This document shows positions 7,298 through 17,565 of a DNA stretch of 64,000 nucleotides, piece by piece (within the stretch, counting starts at the first letter, position 1; every line of letters starts with the position of its first letter). This stretch comes from Aureispira sp045105775 (GTDB lineage: Bacteria > Bacteroidota > Bacteroidia > Chitinophagales > Saprospiraceae), in contig JBGCDW010000035.1 in NCBI GenBank assembly GCA_045105775.1, forward strand, positions 1 through 64,000, in the 5' to 3' direction. Below the pieces are notes generated by a model, which worked only from the letters and a program-made list of their open reading frames with translations, was not told the origin of the DNA and searched no databases. Both the position numbers and the translations under genes were made by a program.

Positions 7298-10200
7298 ATG
7301 AGGCTATTAATTTTTACACTATTACTTTTCGTCCCTATACTTAGTGGCAATAATTTATTTGCTCAAGATGACTGGCGAACAATGATGTAAAATCATGATT
7401 TAAATTTTTATGATATTCAGCGTGCCTACGAACAAGAGTTGGGCAATGTTCCTTACAGAAAAGGCTTGGGCATTAAACAATACAAACGTTGGGAATACTA
7501 CTGGCAAAGTCGCGTAGATGAGCAGGGTAATTTTCCTAGAGCAGGACATGTATTAGACGAAATGCAACGTTATTATAGTACACACCAAAATGGTCGCAGT
7601 TATCTAACAGGATCTGGTAATTGGTCACTTTTGGGCCCTGTTCCTATTCCTGCTAATGGAACAGGACAACTCAATGGAAATGGTCGTTTGACCTGTATAG
7701 CATTCCACCCTACCGATCCCAATACATTTTTTGTAGGTGCGCCTGCTGGCGGATTTTGGAAGACGACAGATGGAGGCGCTTCTTGGACAAACCATGTTAC
7801 GGGGCTAACTCGTTTAGGAATCTCGTCTATTGCAGTGGATTATAATAACCCTAATACCATTTATATTGCTACAGGAGATCGTGATGGTAATGATGCCCCT
7901 GGCTATGGCGTTTGGCGCAGTACTGATGGAGGTTTAACATGGTCACCAAGAAATACAGGCATGGGCAATCGAACCATCAATGAAATGCTAATTCACCCAA
8001 CCAACCCTAGTATTCTCATTGCAGCAGGTTCCAATAGACGTATATACCGATCTACTAATGGAGGGGCTTCTTGGACACAGTCGGCTGATATTGGCCACAA
8101 CCCCAAGGATATTGCCATGCACCCTACCAATCCTGATATTCTCTATGCCGCAGGTACTAGATTTCATCGTTCTACAGACGGAGGTGTTACTTGGACGCGG
8201 ATCACAGCTGGTGTTCCTACAGGCGTTCAAAGAATAGCCGTAGCCGTATCCGCTGATGAGCCTAACTGGGTTTATTTATTAGGTGGTGGTGGTAATGGCT
8301 TGGTAGGTATTTATCGCTCTACCAATAGCGGTGTTGGTTTTAACTTGCGTACCAATACGCCTAATATCTTAGATTACGCACTCAATGGTTCAGGAACAAA
8401 TAGTCAGGCTTGGTATGATTTGGTAATGGTTGCCGACCCTAATGATGCCAATACCATTTATACAGGAGGTATCAATATTTGGAAATCTACCGATGGTGGA
8501 AGTACGATGAATAGTATCACCTATTGGGTAGGGGCTAGTGGCGGTAGAGATGGGGTTCATGCCGATCAGCATTCCTTGGACTTTTCACCTGTCAATGGAA
8601 ATTTATACAATGGAAATGATGGTGGTTTGTATGCTTCTTCTAATGGTGGAACTACTTGGACAGACTTAAGTGGCGGTTTAGCTATTGCTCAAGTATACAA
8701 AATTGGCGTTTCTCAACAAACCCACGACTTGGTTATTAATGGTTATCAAGATAATGGAACAGGAATTAGTCGAGGTACTTCCTTCATAACAGAAATTGGA
8801 GGAGATGGCATGGAATGTATTATTGATCCTACCGATGACCAGTTTATGTATGGGGCATTGTATTTTGGCAATATTCGTCGCTCTACCAATGGTGGAAATA
8901 CTTTTGGTTCTATTTCTGGCCCTACAGGAGAAGGAGGCGGATGGGTTACGCCCTACAAGCTAGATCCTAATAATCCTAATCGAATGTTTGCTGGGTACAA
9001 TGATATCTGGCGCAACGATGCAGTACGTACAGGAACTGCTTGGACACAGATTTCTAACTTTGCCAATACATCAAACATGGTTGACATTGGTATTGCACCA
9101 TCTAACAGTAATGTTATGTATATATCCAAAGGAGGAAGCAGTAATTTTTATCGCACTACCAATGCCTTAGCAGGCTCTCCTACTTGGACAAATTTAGAGG
9201 CAAATTTACCTGCAGGTGGCACTCCTAGAGATATAGAAATAGATCCAACCGATCCTACACATTTATTCATTGCCCTTGGCAATGACATCTATGAATCAAC
9301 TAACAGTGGTAATTCTTGGACCAACATCTCTGGCACCTTACCTAATATTAGTTTAAATACCATTGTCATCGACCATGAAAGTCCTGTTAATGCCATGTAT
9401 GTTGGTATGGATGTAGGCGTATACTACAACGATGACAACTTGGCCGATTGGGTACCTTACTCTACTGCTTTACCCAATATAGAGATCACAGAATTAGAGA
9501 TTCATTACAATTCGGCAGAATGTAAAAATACCTTGTATGCCGCTACCTATGCACAGGGATTGTGGAAAAGTGACTTGAAAGATCCAGGTAACGTGGCTGC
9601 AGTGGCTTGTTTTGAGGCCGATGCCACCAATGTTTGTATGGGTTCTCCTATTACTTTTACGGATAATTCAGATTACACCCCCACTGGGTGGACTTGGAAT
9701 ATTACCCCTAATACCTTTAACTTTGCCAATAGTACGACCGCCAATAGCCAAAACCCTAGTGTTGTTTTTACAGCCCCAGGTACCTATACCATAGAGTTGG
9801 TGGCCAATAATGCTACTGGATCAGATACAGAAACTAAGGCAGGGTATATTACTGTTTCTACTGCTGCTGTGGCCAGTAGTTTTAATGAAGATTTTGAAAC
9901 CCAGGCTGCATGTGCAACGGCTCCCAACTGTGGGGCTACTGTTTGTAATATTACAGGCAACTGGAGCAATGAGGTGAATGGCACAGATGATAATATTGAT
10001 TGGAGAATTGATTTTGGTGGTACACCATCTGCCAATACTGGCCCTACGGTAGATTTTAACCCTGGTACGACAACAGGCAATTATGCTTACTTGGAAGCTT
10101 CGAGTGGATGCTGGGGACAACAAGCCAATCTAATTTCTGATTGTATTCAACTAGACCAACCTTATACGATGAATATTGGTTATCACGCTAGTGGTGGTGA

Positions 10201-10948
10201 TATGGGTAGTTTGCATTTAGATATTTTTGAAAATGGAGGCTGGACTCAAGACTTTGTACCTGCTATTGTTGGTGACCAAGGCACAACTTGGGGGGTACTT
10301 TCAGCCGATTTATCCGCATTTACAGGTCAAACAGTACGTTTGCGTATTCGTGGTATTACAGGGCCAAATTTTGAGAGTGACATTGCTATTGATGATATTG
10401 AATTTGTAGCTACTGTAATCTTACAAACTAGCTTTGCTGGCATTGAAGCAAACTGTATGGGCAATGGTCAGAATACACTTTCTTGGCAAGTATCTGATGA
10501 CCAGCACAAGGGCTATTATCAAATTGAAAAGTATGTGCAAGGGGAATGGAAAAGGATAGACCAAATCCAAGCTCAAACAGCAATAACGGCTTATGAGTGG
10601 ACTGATTTAAATCCGTTCTTGGGAGAAAATCTTTATAGAGTAGGTATGGCAGATATTGATGAAACCATTACTTATTCTAGAATAGCTGTCACTAATTGTG
10701 AAGTGGATATCAACCGTTTTGTATTGTTTCCAAATCCATTTAAAGACCATATACAACTACAATTGTATGCTCCTATGGTTGCAACATTGCCCTATACGAT
10801 TACCAACGCTCTAGGACAAATATTATACGAGGGAACATTCCAAACACAGGAAGGGATTAATACCTTTACCTTACCTACTGAGAATTTACCTACAGGCATT
10901 TATTTATTTAATACTCAAGGAAAAGTCGTCAAACTCATTAAGAATTAA
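7298..10948 (+). pseudogene. T9SS-secreted beta-propeller protein with in-frame TAA at codon 31
   Basis: From ATG 7298 the frame encodes a signal peptide ending LFAQ (1-23), then DDWRTMM and a TAA at 7388-7390. The same frame continues openly for 1186 codons. The residues just after the stop (NHDLNFYDIQRAYEQ...KQYKRWEYYWQSRV) continue the N-terminal block typical of Saprospiria secreted proteins, so the stop splits one gene. Domains after it: sialidase/VPS10-like beta-propeller with many S-T-(N/D)-GG-x-(S/T)W Asp-box repeats (about 84-745), a PKD domain (about 768-850), a MAM-like domain beginning FNEDFE (about 861-1045), and a T9SS type A sorting domain (about 1140-1216, starting FVLFPNPF). 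No ATG with a signal sequence lies after the stop; a TTG at 7439 would give a protein without a signal. It may be a recent pseudogene, a readthrough case or a sequencing error (CAA to TAA). Confidence 0.85.
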
Positions 10949-10980
10949 ACACGAGCAAGATACTGGATTCACAAATGGGG

Positions 10981-11016
10981 AGTCATTCTGTTCATACAGA
11001 ATGGCTCTTTGCTTTT
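10981..11016 (+). terminator. Terminator after the beta-propeller gene
   Basis: An 11-bp stem with one G-U pair (agtcattctgt 10981-10991, acagaatggct 10996-11006) is followed by a weak T-rich stretch (ctttgctttt). It lies 33 bases after the stop at 10948. Confidence 0.6.
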
Positions 11017-11025
11017 GGTGTAGGC

Positions 11026-11071
11026 GAAATAAAAATCACCACAGATTTTTAATAAAAAACTGTGGTGATTT
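11026..11071 (-). terminator. Terminator of the topoisomerase gene
   Basis: A perfect 12-bp stem (aaatcaccacag 11033-11044, ctgtggtgattt 11060-11071) with a 15-nt AT loop continues on the minus strand into ttattt. It lies 20 bases after the stop at 11091. Confidence 0.75.
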
Positions 11072-11090
11072 CATGGAAACAAGTTTTGAT

Positions 11091-12938
11091 TTATACCTCT
11101 ACTCGATCTTGTTCGACTCTCAAATTTTGAATAATATCTCTCTGGCGATCTGCTGTGTTCTTGCCCATATAATAAGAGAGCAATGCTTCGGCATCGGTGG
11201 CAGGGCTCATTTGTACAGGTTCTAAGCGAATATCTTCTCCAATAAACTGCCCAAATTCTGTTGGCGAAATTTCTCCCAATCCCTTAAATCGGGTTACTTC
11301 TGCTGTTTTACCGAGTTTTGCCATAGCTTTTTGCTTTTCGCCTTCGCTGTAACAATAAATGGTTGTCTTTTTATTACGCACTCTAAATAATGGCGTTTCT
11401 AAAATATACAAATGTCCTTTGGTAACCAACTCTGGAAAAAACTGTAAGAAGAAGGTTAATAACAACAATCGAATGTGCATTCCATCTACATCCGCATCAG
11501 TAGCAACAATTACCTTATTGTAACGCAAGTCATCCAAGCCATTTTCAATATTCAAGGCGTGTTGCAAAAGATTGAACTCCTCGTTTTCATAGACTACTTT
11601 TTTGCTTAAGTTGTAACAATTTAAAGGTTTACCACGCAGACTAAAGACCGCTTGTGTTTGTACATTTCGTGCTTTGGTAATGGAACCACTGGCTGAGTCT
11701 CCCTCGGTAATAAACAACATTGTTTCATTGGCACCTTCCTTGGAAGTATTATAATGCAAGCGGCAATCGCGCAACTTCTTGTTGTGCAAGTTTGCTTTTT
11801 TGGCTCTAGTTGTTGCCAGTTTTTTGATGCCTGCAATCTCTTTGCGCTCTCGTTCCGATTGGATAATGCGTTTTTGGAGGGCTGTGGCTATTTCTGGGTT
11901 TTTGTGTAAGAAATTGTCTAATCGTTTTTTGATAAAATCATTGACAAAAACATTAATGCTAGGGCCTTTGGGGCCAATATTAATCGATCCCAATTTAGTT
12001 TTAGTTTGCGATTCAAATATAGGCTCTTGTACCCGTACACTAATGGCCGCTACAATGGCCGTACGAATATCAGCCGCATCATAATTTTTGCCATAAAAAT
12101 CACGTACGGTTTTAACCAAGGCAGATCTAAACGCATTGAGGTGGGTCCCCCCTTGTGTTGTATTCTGACCATTTACAAATGAATTGTACTGCTCGGCATA
12201 GTGTGCGCCGTGCGTCATTGCCAATTCTATATCATCTCCTTTGAGATGAATAATAGGGTAGCGAATTTTTTCTAGATCCACCCGCTTCTTGAGCAAATCC
12301 AACAAACCATTCTTAGATACAAAGGTCTTACCATTAAATATAATACGTAGTCCTGCATTGAGATAAGCGTAATCCCAAATTCTGTCCTCTATATATTGGC
12401 GATTAAATTTGTAGTTTTTAAATATAGAAGTGTCTGGACGAAATTCCATGTAAGTACCATTTTCCTCATCAGTAGGCACCAATTTACTCTCTTCTAGTAA
12501 ATTTCCTTGACTAAAAGTAGCTACTTTCTTCTTTCCATTTCTATGTGAAACAACTGTAAAATGTGTAGATAAAGCATTAACAGCCTTGGTTCCAACTCCA
12601 TTCAAACCCACGGTCTTCTGAAACGCTCCTGAATCGTACTTTCCTCCTGTATTAATCTTAGAAACACAATCCACTACCTTACCGAGTGGTATCCCACGTC
12701 CATAATCGCGAATACTTAATAAACCATCTTCGGTAAGTTTGATTTCAATCTTCTTTCCCGCCCCCATCATGTATTCATCAATGGAGTTGTCTATAATTTC
12801 TTTAAAGAGAATATAAATACCGTCATCAGAAGATGTACCATTACCGAGCTTTCCAATGTACATTCCTGGACGCATACGAATGTGTTCTTTCCAATCGAGG
12901 GAGCGAATGTTGTCTTCTGTATATTTTACGGTTGCCAT
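11091..12938 (-). CDS. parE: DNA topoisomerase IV subunit B
   Basis: A 615-residue ATPase subunit of a type IIA topoisomerase, which decatenates daughter chromosomes with ParC. The GHKL ATPase region has EIIDNSIDEY, DYGRGIP and GLNGVGTKAVNAL. The TOPRIM region has EGDSASGSI and the metal-binding DADVDGMHI. The short length without the GyrB-specific insert, and the start RSLDWKEHIRMRPGMYIGKLG, match Bacteroidota ParE rather than GyrB. Its usual partner parC is not next to it in this window. A good promoter lies about 59 bases upstream and a terminator follows the stop. Confidence 0.9.
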   Translation of the reverse strand: MATVKYTEDNIRSLDWKEHIRMRPGMYIGKLGNGTSSDDGIYILFKEIIDNSIDEYMMGAGKKIEIKLTEDGLLSIRDYGRGIPLGKVVDCVSKINTGGKYDSGAFQKTVGLNGVGTKAVNALSTHFTVVSHRNGKKKVATFSQGNLLEESKLVPTDEENGTYMEFRPDTSIFKNYKFNRQYIEDRIWDYAYLNAGLRIIFNGKTFVSKNGLLDLLKKRVDLEKIRYPIIHLKGDDIELAMTHGAHYAEQYNSFVNGQNTTQGGTHLNAFRSALVKTVRDFYGKNYDAADIRTAIVAAISVRVQEPIFESQTKTKLGSINIGPKGPSINVFVNDFIKKRLDNFLHKNPEIATALQKRIIQSERERKEIAGIKKLATTRAKKANLHNKKLRDCRLHYNTSKEGANETMLFITEGDSASGSITKARNVQTQAVFSLRGKPLNCYNLSKKVVYENEEFNLLQHALNIENGLDDLRYNKVIVATDADVDGMHIRLLLLTFFLQFFPELVTKGHLYILETPLFRVRNKKTTIYCYSEGEKQKAMAKLGKTAEVTRFKGLGEISPTEFGQFIGEDIRLEPVQMSPATDAEALLSYYMGKNTADRQRDIIQNLRVEQDRVEV

Positions 12939-12996
12939 TGTTATATCAATATGAATTAGAGACAGTTTGTTTAAAAAGTATTGCTTTCAGTAAAAT

Positions 12997-13028
12997 CGAA
13001 GATACAACATTCTTACTTTAAAAACAAA
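12997..13028 (-). promoter_or_regulatory. Predicted Bacteroidota promoter for parE
   Basis: On the minus strand TTTG (13028-13025), a 20-nt spacer and TATCTTCG (13004-12997) match the Bacteroidota sigma-70 consensus TTTG/TAnnTTTG with one mismatch in the -7 element. The parE ATG is 59 bases downstream. Confidence 0.5.
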
Positions 13029-13304
13029 TTGTTTCACTTTTTTCTATTTAGTCGTTGTTTTTTTCAAAAGGAATTTTTAAAAAATCAAGTTTCAGGACCA
13101 CTATTGAATCCTTCAAATGTCTTTTAGCTTTTTCCTAATTTTCACTTACGCCCATTCTTTTCCATCAAAATAAGTCAGCTAGTATATAGCTGCTGCCAAA
13201 GGTCTCTATAGGCTAAGTAGTTCTGGTTATTATAGAGGAGTACATTAGACGTATAAAGGTTTTGTATGCGTGTTTATAAGGTGATGCTAAGTATTATAAC
13301 ATAA
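13029..13304. other. Intergenic region upstream of parE, no gene seen
   Basis: The stretch between the parE promoter and the gldJ terminator is AT-rich and contains no frame with coding character or recognisable RNA. Confidence 0.55.
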
Positions 13305-13337
13305 AAAACTGCCCTGAATTTGTTTCAGAGCAGTTTT
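13301..13337 (-). terminator. Terminator of gldJ
   Basis: A 13-bp stem with one mismatch (13305-13317 pairing with 13325-13337, core aaaactgc/gcagtttt). The minus strand leaves the stem through TTTTTT. It lies 34 bases after the stop at 13371. Confidence 0.75.
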
Positions 13338-13370
13338 GCAAAATAGTATATCTTTGAGCTAAAAAAGCTT

Positions 13371-14879
13371 CTAGTATCTTCTCTTAGTTTGACGTTTGTT
13401 GGTTTTGAACTGGTTTCCACCTTTGAAACCATTACCGCTAGGAGAACCTGTGCGTGTCATTGCACAACGGAAACCGAGATAAGCCGAAGATTTGTCTTCT
13501 TCTAAGAAACGACGTGTACCAGGAGATAACCAATAAGCGCGGTCATTCCAAGCACCACCTTTGTAAACACGTGTTTTGTCAGAGACCAAACTATGCTTAC
13601 CAAATTCGTAAGTTGCTTCAGATTGTGCATCACCATCCAAGTGGTTGATTACATTAGAGAACTGGAAGTTTCTTCTAGTTGCAATTTCGTTAGCATCTAG
13701 TTCTTTGTATTTCAAACGACCTGGTGCAATCGTATCATTTTCTAATTGGGGCTTGCCATCTGCATCCAACTCCAATTCCATAAATACGTTACCACGATAA
13801 GGGCTCAAATCTTGAGTTTCCACATCTCTTAAGGTAGTACTTGTCATTGGACGATAAACATCTTGTACCCACTCATTGACATTACCAGCCATATTGTACA
13901 AACCATAATCGTTTGGTACATACGCACGAACAGGTGCTGTAATAGAAGCATTATCGTTTAAGGCACCAGCCATACCCATGTAGTCACCACGACCACGTTT
14001 GAAGTTGGCTACGATTTTACCTTGGTTTTGGCCATGCTGAGGGTAACGAACAGTTGTTCCATCCCAAGGATAGATTCTACGGTCAGAGATACGCTCATCT
14101 CTAGCATAAGATTGGTTTCCAATCAAAGCCAAAGCAGCATATTCCCACTCTGCTTCTGTAGGCAAACGATAATCAGGCAAGATGATACCATCTTCAAAAC
14201 GTACCCGACGTTCTTCGCCTGTAGCTGGGCTTACCATAGGTTTGTCACCTGGCTCGGCTTCATACAATCCAGCTAAGTACGTTTCGGTAACAAAATTGTT
14301 AGAACCTTGCTGGCCTTCCATATCGGCCGAAATTTTACCTGACTCAATCAACATCATTTCGTTCACACGGTCAGTTCTCCACTTACAATATTCTTGTGCT
14401 TGCAACCAAGTTACCCCTACTAGTGGATAATCCATGTAGGCAGGGTGGCGCAAGTATGTTTCTACATAAGGCTCGTTATAAGATAATTCTTCCAACCAAA
14501 CCAAGGTATCGGGCAAGGCTTTGCGATACAATTGTGGCATAGTAGGATGAACGCGTTGCAACCAATCCAAGTATTCTAAATAAGCAATGTTAGAAACTTC
14601 CGTTTCATCCATGTAGAAAGAGTTGACCGTTACACGACGTGGAATGCCACGATAATCTTTCATGACATCTTCTTCTGTTTGTCCCATGTTGAAGGTACCC
14701 CCTTCAATAAACACGAGGTTGGGACCCGTTGCTTGACCTTGGTAGTCCATGGGCTTTTCAAAGCCCCCCCATTTTTCGGAGTTGTAGACCCACCCTGTTG
14801 TGTCAGAGCGTTCTTCCTTTTTACAAGAAGAAGTTGCTACGAGCATCCCAAGCAGTCCCAATATAAATATGTTCTTCAT
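13371..14879 (-). CDS. gldJ: Gliding motility / T9SS lipoprotein GldJ
   Basis: A 502-residue lipoprotein (N-terminal signal ending ATSSC) with a formylglycine-generating-enzyme-like fold. The start TGWVYNSEKWGGFE, then GPNLVFIEGGTFNMGQTEEDVM and RRVTVNSFYMDETEVSN, are the pattern I associate with GldJ rather than GldK. The late motifs GLYNMAGNVNEWVQDVYR and YKGGAWNDRAYWLSPGTRRF are also FGE-like. In Flavobacterium GldJ is an outer-membrane lipoprotein needed for gliding and for stability of GldK, part of the T9SS ring. The C-terminus is basic (about 480-502). It follows the PorP/SprF gene by 62 bases on the same strand, a likely operon. PorP next to PorK in Porphyromonas is the parallel arrangement, so GldK remains the alternative name. 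Confidence 0.85.
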   Translation of the reverse strand: MKNIFILGLLGMLVATSSCKKEERSDTTGWVYNSEKWGGFEKPMDYQGQATGPNLVFIEGGTFNMGQTEEDVMKDYRGIPRRVTVNSFYMDETEVSNIAYLEYLDWLQRVHPTMPQLYRKALPDTLVWLEELSYNEPYVETYLRHPAYMDYPLVGVTWLQAQEYCKWRTDRVNEMMLIESGKISADMEGQQGSNNFVTETYLAGLYEAEPGDKPMVSPATGEERRVRFEDGIILPDYRLPTEAEWEYAALALIGNQSYARDERISDRRIYPWDGTTVRYPQHGQNQGKIVANFKRGRGDYMGMAGALNDNASITAPVRAYVPNDYGLYNMAGNVNEWVQDVYRPMTSTTLRDVETQDLSPYRGNVFMELELDADGKPQLENDTIAPGRLKYKELDANEIATRRNFQFSNVINHLDGDAQSEATYEFGKHSLVSDKTRVYKGGAWNDRAYWLSPGTRRFLEEDKSSAYLGFRCAMTRTGSPSGNGFKGGNQFKTNKRQTKRRY

Positions 14880-14941
14880 TACGAGCTAAGATTTTTTATG
14901 ATCTATAATAAAAGGCTAACAAATTTAGTAAATTTTTTGGC

Positions 14942-15955
14942 TTACCTAAATATTTCTAGGCAATCGTTGTATCTATTTCGGTTGTTCTGTTTTTTATACC
15001 ACCAATTGAACGTCAAGGCAATTTCGTGTGCTCCACCAGTGGCTACATTCAGCGCAGATACCGTAATATCATAACTATAGGCTATTTTAAACATTCCTGT
15101 TTGAAGCCCCAATAGAACTATAACGGCATCAGCATTGCTAAAAGTATGTCGAAGCCAAATTCCTCCCAAAATAATTCCATGTTGTATATGCGCCCCCAAA
15201 TTCAATTGGCGAAAAGCCCCCTGTTGGACAAACAAAGCATTGGGTGTCAAGTAAGACTTGGGACCACGCATTCTAGGTCTTCTCAAATTAATTTTGCTTC
15301 CTGCATGTATATTATAACGCAAGGGCCAAACCTCTGAACCATCCAAACTATTGGTGGTCAAGGCTACGCTTGGTGAATTGATGTGTTGCAAAGACAAACC
15401 TGCATAAAAATAAGGTGTATGGAGCAATAAGCCTGTACCTATATCTAGGTAGGTGGTCGTATTATTTCCTTGCAACTCTCGCCCAGTAGGGCTAGGCGTG
15501 GTCGCTCCTACGGTCAATTGATCCAAAAATACCAATTTATTCCAATCTAAGCGCACATTTACGACATTCAGTTCCAATCCTGCACGAATATAGAAATTCT
15601 TATTAAAACGAATGTCATATGCATAGAACAAGCCTGCTCTATATTTGGCCTGTGCATTTTGCCCCGCTACATCTGCCTCTACCAACAAACCAAAACCACT
15701 GTGAATATTTTTAAAGTAATGGCTCACAGAAGCCGCATAAGTAGCGTAGGCATCAGGAATATTCGGCCACTGGTTGCGATAGTTGAGCGTCAGCACAGGA
15801 GCTTCGACCAAGCCTGTTAGCGCAGGATTTAGTTGCAAAGGGGCTGAAAAATATTGGCTGTAAACAGGATCTTGTGCCTGCAAGGCAGTTAGTCCCAAAC
15901 TACACCCCATCCAACAACCTATTATTCTCAAAAGTATCCCTTGCCTCACTTGCAT
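14942..15955 (-). CDS. PorP/SprF-family T9SS outer-membrane protein
   Basis: A 337-residue protein with a signal peptide ending LQAQ and then DPVYSQYFSAPLQLNPALTG, the start motif of the PorP/SprF family. The rest is beta-rich with alternating aromatic strands (YRNQWPNI, YAASVSHYF, GFGLLVEADVAG), consistent with an outer-membrane barrel. Family members work with T9SS: PorP is needed for secretion in Porphyromonas, and SprF-type proteins for secretion of adhesins such as SprB. Bacteroidota genomes usually have many copies, so the exact role is not set. Upstream of gldJ in a likely operon; a -7 element lies 49 bases upstream. Confidence 0.85.
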   Translation of the reverse strand: MQVRQGILLRIIGCWMGCSLGLTALQAQDPVYSQYFSAPLQLNPALTGLVEAPVLTLNYRNQWPNIPDAYATYAASVSHYFKNIHSGFGLLVEADVAGQNAQAKYRAGLFYAYDIRFNKNFYIRAGLELNVVNVRLDWNKLVFLDQLTVGATTPSPTGRELQGNNTTTYLDIGTGLLLHTPYFYAGLSLQHINSPSVALTTNSLDGSEVWPLRYNIHAGSKINLRRPRMRGPKSYLTPNALFVQQGAFRQLNLGAHIQHGIILGGIWLRHTFSNADAVIVLLGLQTGMFKIAYSYDITVSALNVATGGAHEIALTFNWWYKKQNNRNRYNDCLEIFR

Positions 15956-16003
15956 GGTGTTTTTTGGTTTTAATGCCTAAGAAATCTATTCATTAATACG
16001 CCA

Positions 16004-16032
16004 CAAAAGTATGTAACCGTATTGGATGACAA
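16004..16032 (-). promoter_or_regulatory. Possible promoter for the porP-like/gldJ operon
   Basis: The minus strand has TACTTTTG (16011-16004), a full TAnnTTTG match, with TTG (16032-16030) 18 nt upstream. The upstream element is only partial. Confidence 0.4.
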
Positions 16033-16113
16033 CAGTTGTAATTGGTATTTTTTCAACGCTTGGATGGGGGTTTTATTGTTTGGAGTGGGGTGCTTTTGGG
16101 GGTTGATGAGAAA

Positions 16114-17565
16114 CTATGCTTCTCCTGTTATTGTATTATCAATTAAAGGAATAAGCTGGTCTTCAAGTTTTTCTAATAAGACTAAGCTTTTTTCGATAAA
16201 TTTACTAGAATCAGAAGCTCTAATACTTGTTGTTCCATGAGACAACGGATTCATTGCTATCTTTTTGTATAGCTTTGATTCTTTCAATACATTTTTTAGA
16301 TCGTTGTACCCATTCCATTTGTATTCATTAATTTTAGCTGTTAATCTTCCTTTAAGAGATGCTTGATCTGGATGCTGGCTTAGAATTATCTCTAACTCTT
16401 CAACTAAATCATTAACATATTTTTTCTGATCTCCTCTAACATAAAAATACACAACACTCCCATTGAGCATTCTATCAAAAAGATTGCTATGCTCCTCTAC
16501 ATGATCTACAAGGAGTATCTTAGCAAATTGATGTACCAACACTTCAAAACGTTTTCTAATCAGATTAGTAATTTGATCAGCAGGATTTCCATTTTTATAT
16601 ACTGCCCGTATGCCACTAACTGTTTCAGTAGAACCTCTTTTATAAGTAAAAATTTCATCTCCTCGAATACATAAATTGCACAGCGACCAGTCATCTATTT
16701 GATTGGTAATTTCTTGCCCCAAAACATATTTAAACAGATTAAAAAAATTGATATTGTGGGTCAATACAATGATTTTAAATTCTTCAAATGTTGTTAATAA
16801 GTGCTGTATAATAAACACCCGATTGGCAGAGTCTAAGCTTGTAATAAAATCATCCAATACTAACACCTTGTTCTTGTCATCAGGAAGTTCATCTGCACAT
16901 TGCTTGATAACAGCAAAATAGGTCAACAACAAAACTAGATTAATCTTTGCTTCATTGAAATATTTAGGAATTTCTCGTTCTTGCTTATCAATATTTTTAT
17001 GGTTATTGGATAAACCAATACAATAATCCTTGCTAGGATCTAGGGAGTAGCTTAAATCGCCCTCCAAGAAATCTGCTAATTTATCATTTACCGTTGTTTC
17101 TATGGCATTTTTATGTTGTTGACAAAAAGCAACTGCATCGTCTATAGGCAATCGCACTTCCTTAATCATATCTACCAATCGCCAATCATTACTAGTGCTT
17201 TTGTAGTGAATTTGCTCGCCATTTAGCATAAACAAAGCGTATTCATCGGGTTGAATAAGGGCTTGCGTTACATCTAGTATTTTTATCTCAAAGGTACTAC
17301 TCGGGTCAGAATTGGTATGTCGATACTTATCAAAGAAATCCCTTTTTCTTTGTTCTACCTCTGTTTCTGAAAGGGTGGGGTCATCTAGGTGGGCAACCAA
17401 TTGTTCTTTAAAGAAAAACATTTTAATTGCCTGATAAATACTACTCTTACCTGCTCCATTTTCTCCATAAAGCAATACGTTTTTTTCTATATCTAATTGA
17501 AACGGAGGATTATCTGTATTTGATGGAGGATATGCCTTAAAATTGTCTATGCTTAGTATTTTCAT
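16114..17565 (-). CDS. RecF/RloC-like ABC ATPase paired with a DUF262 protein
   Basis: A 483-residue cytoplasmic ATPase. Walker A is GENGAGKS (34-41); an ABC-signature-like FNEAKINL lies at about 203-210; Walker B and D-loop are VLVLDDFITSLD (234-245); the switch His is in VLTHN (267-271). The segment between Walker A and the signature is short, so there is no long SMC-type coiled coil. The C-terminal 200 residues are helical and unrecognised, with no visible nuclease motif. Its ATG overlaps the stop of the DUF262 gene by 4 nt (ATGA), so the two are translationally coupled. ATPases of this class are common partners in restriction and abortive-infection systems; that role is inferred from the pairing. 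Confidence 0.8.
   Translation of the reverse strand: MKILSIDNFKAYPPSNTDNPPFQLDIEKNVLLYGENGAGKSSIYQAIKMFFFKEQLVAHLDDPTLSETEVEQRKRDFFDKYRHTNSDPSSTFEIKILDVTQALIQPDEYALFMLNGEQIHYKSTSNDWRLVDMIKEVRLPIDDAVAFCQQHKNAIETTVNDKLADFLEGDLSYSLDPSKDYCIGLSNNHKNIDKQEREIPKYFNEAKINLVLLLTYFAVIKQCADELPDDKNKVLVLDDFITSLDSANRVFIIQHLLTTFEEFKIIVLTHNINFFNLFKYVLGQEITNQIDDWSLCNLCIRGDEIFTYKRGSTETVSGIRAVYKNGNPADQITNLIRKRFEVLVHQFAKILLVDHVEEHSNLFDRMLNGSVVYFYVRGDQKKYVNDLVEELEIILSQHPDQASLKGRLTAKINEYKWNGYNDLKNVLKESKLYKKIAMNPLSHGTTSIRASDSSKFIEKSLVLLEKLEDQLIPLIDNTITGEA

Noticed and set aside
7439..10948. TTG at 7439 as the start of the beta-propeller protein
   Set aside because: It would remove the signal peptide, although the protein has a T9SS C-terminal sorting domain; the same frame extends to ATG 7298 through one TAA.
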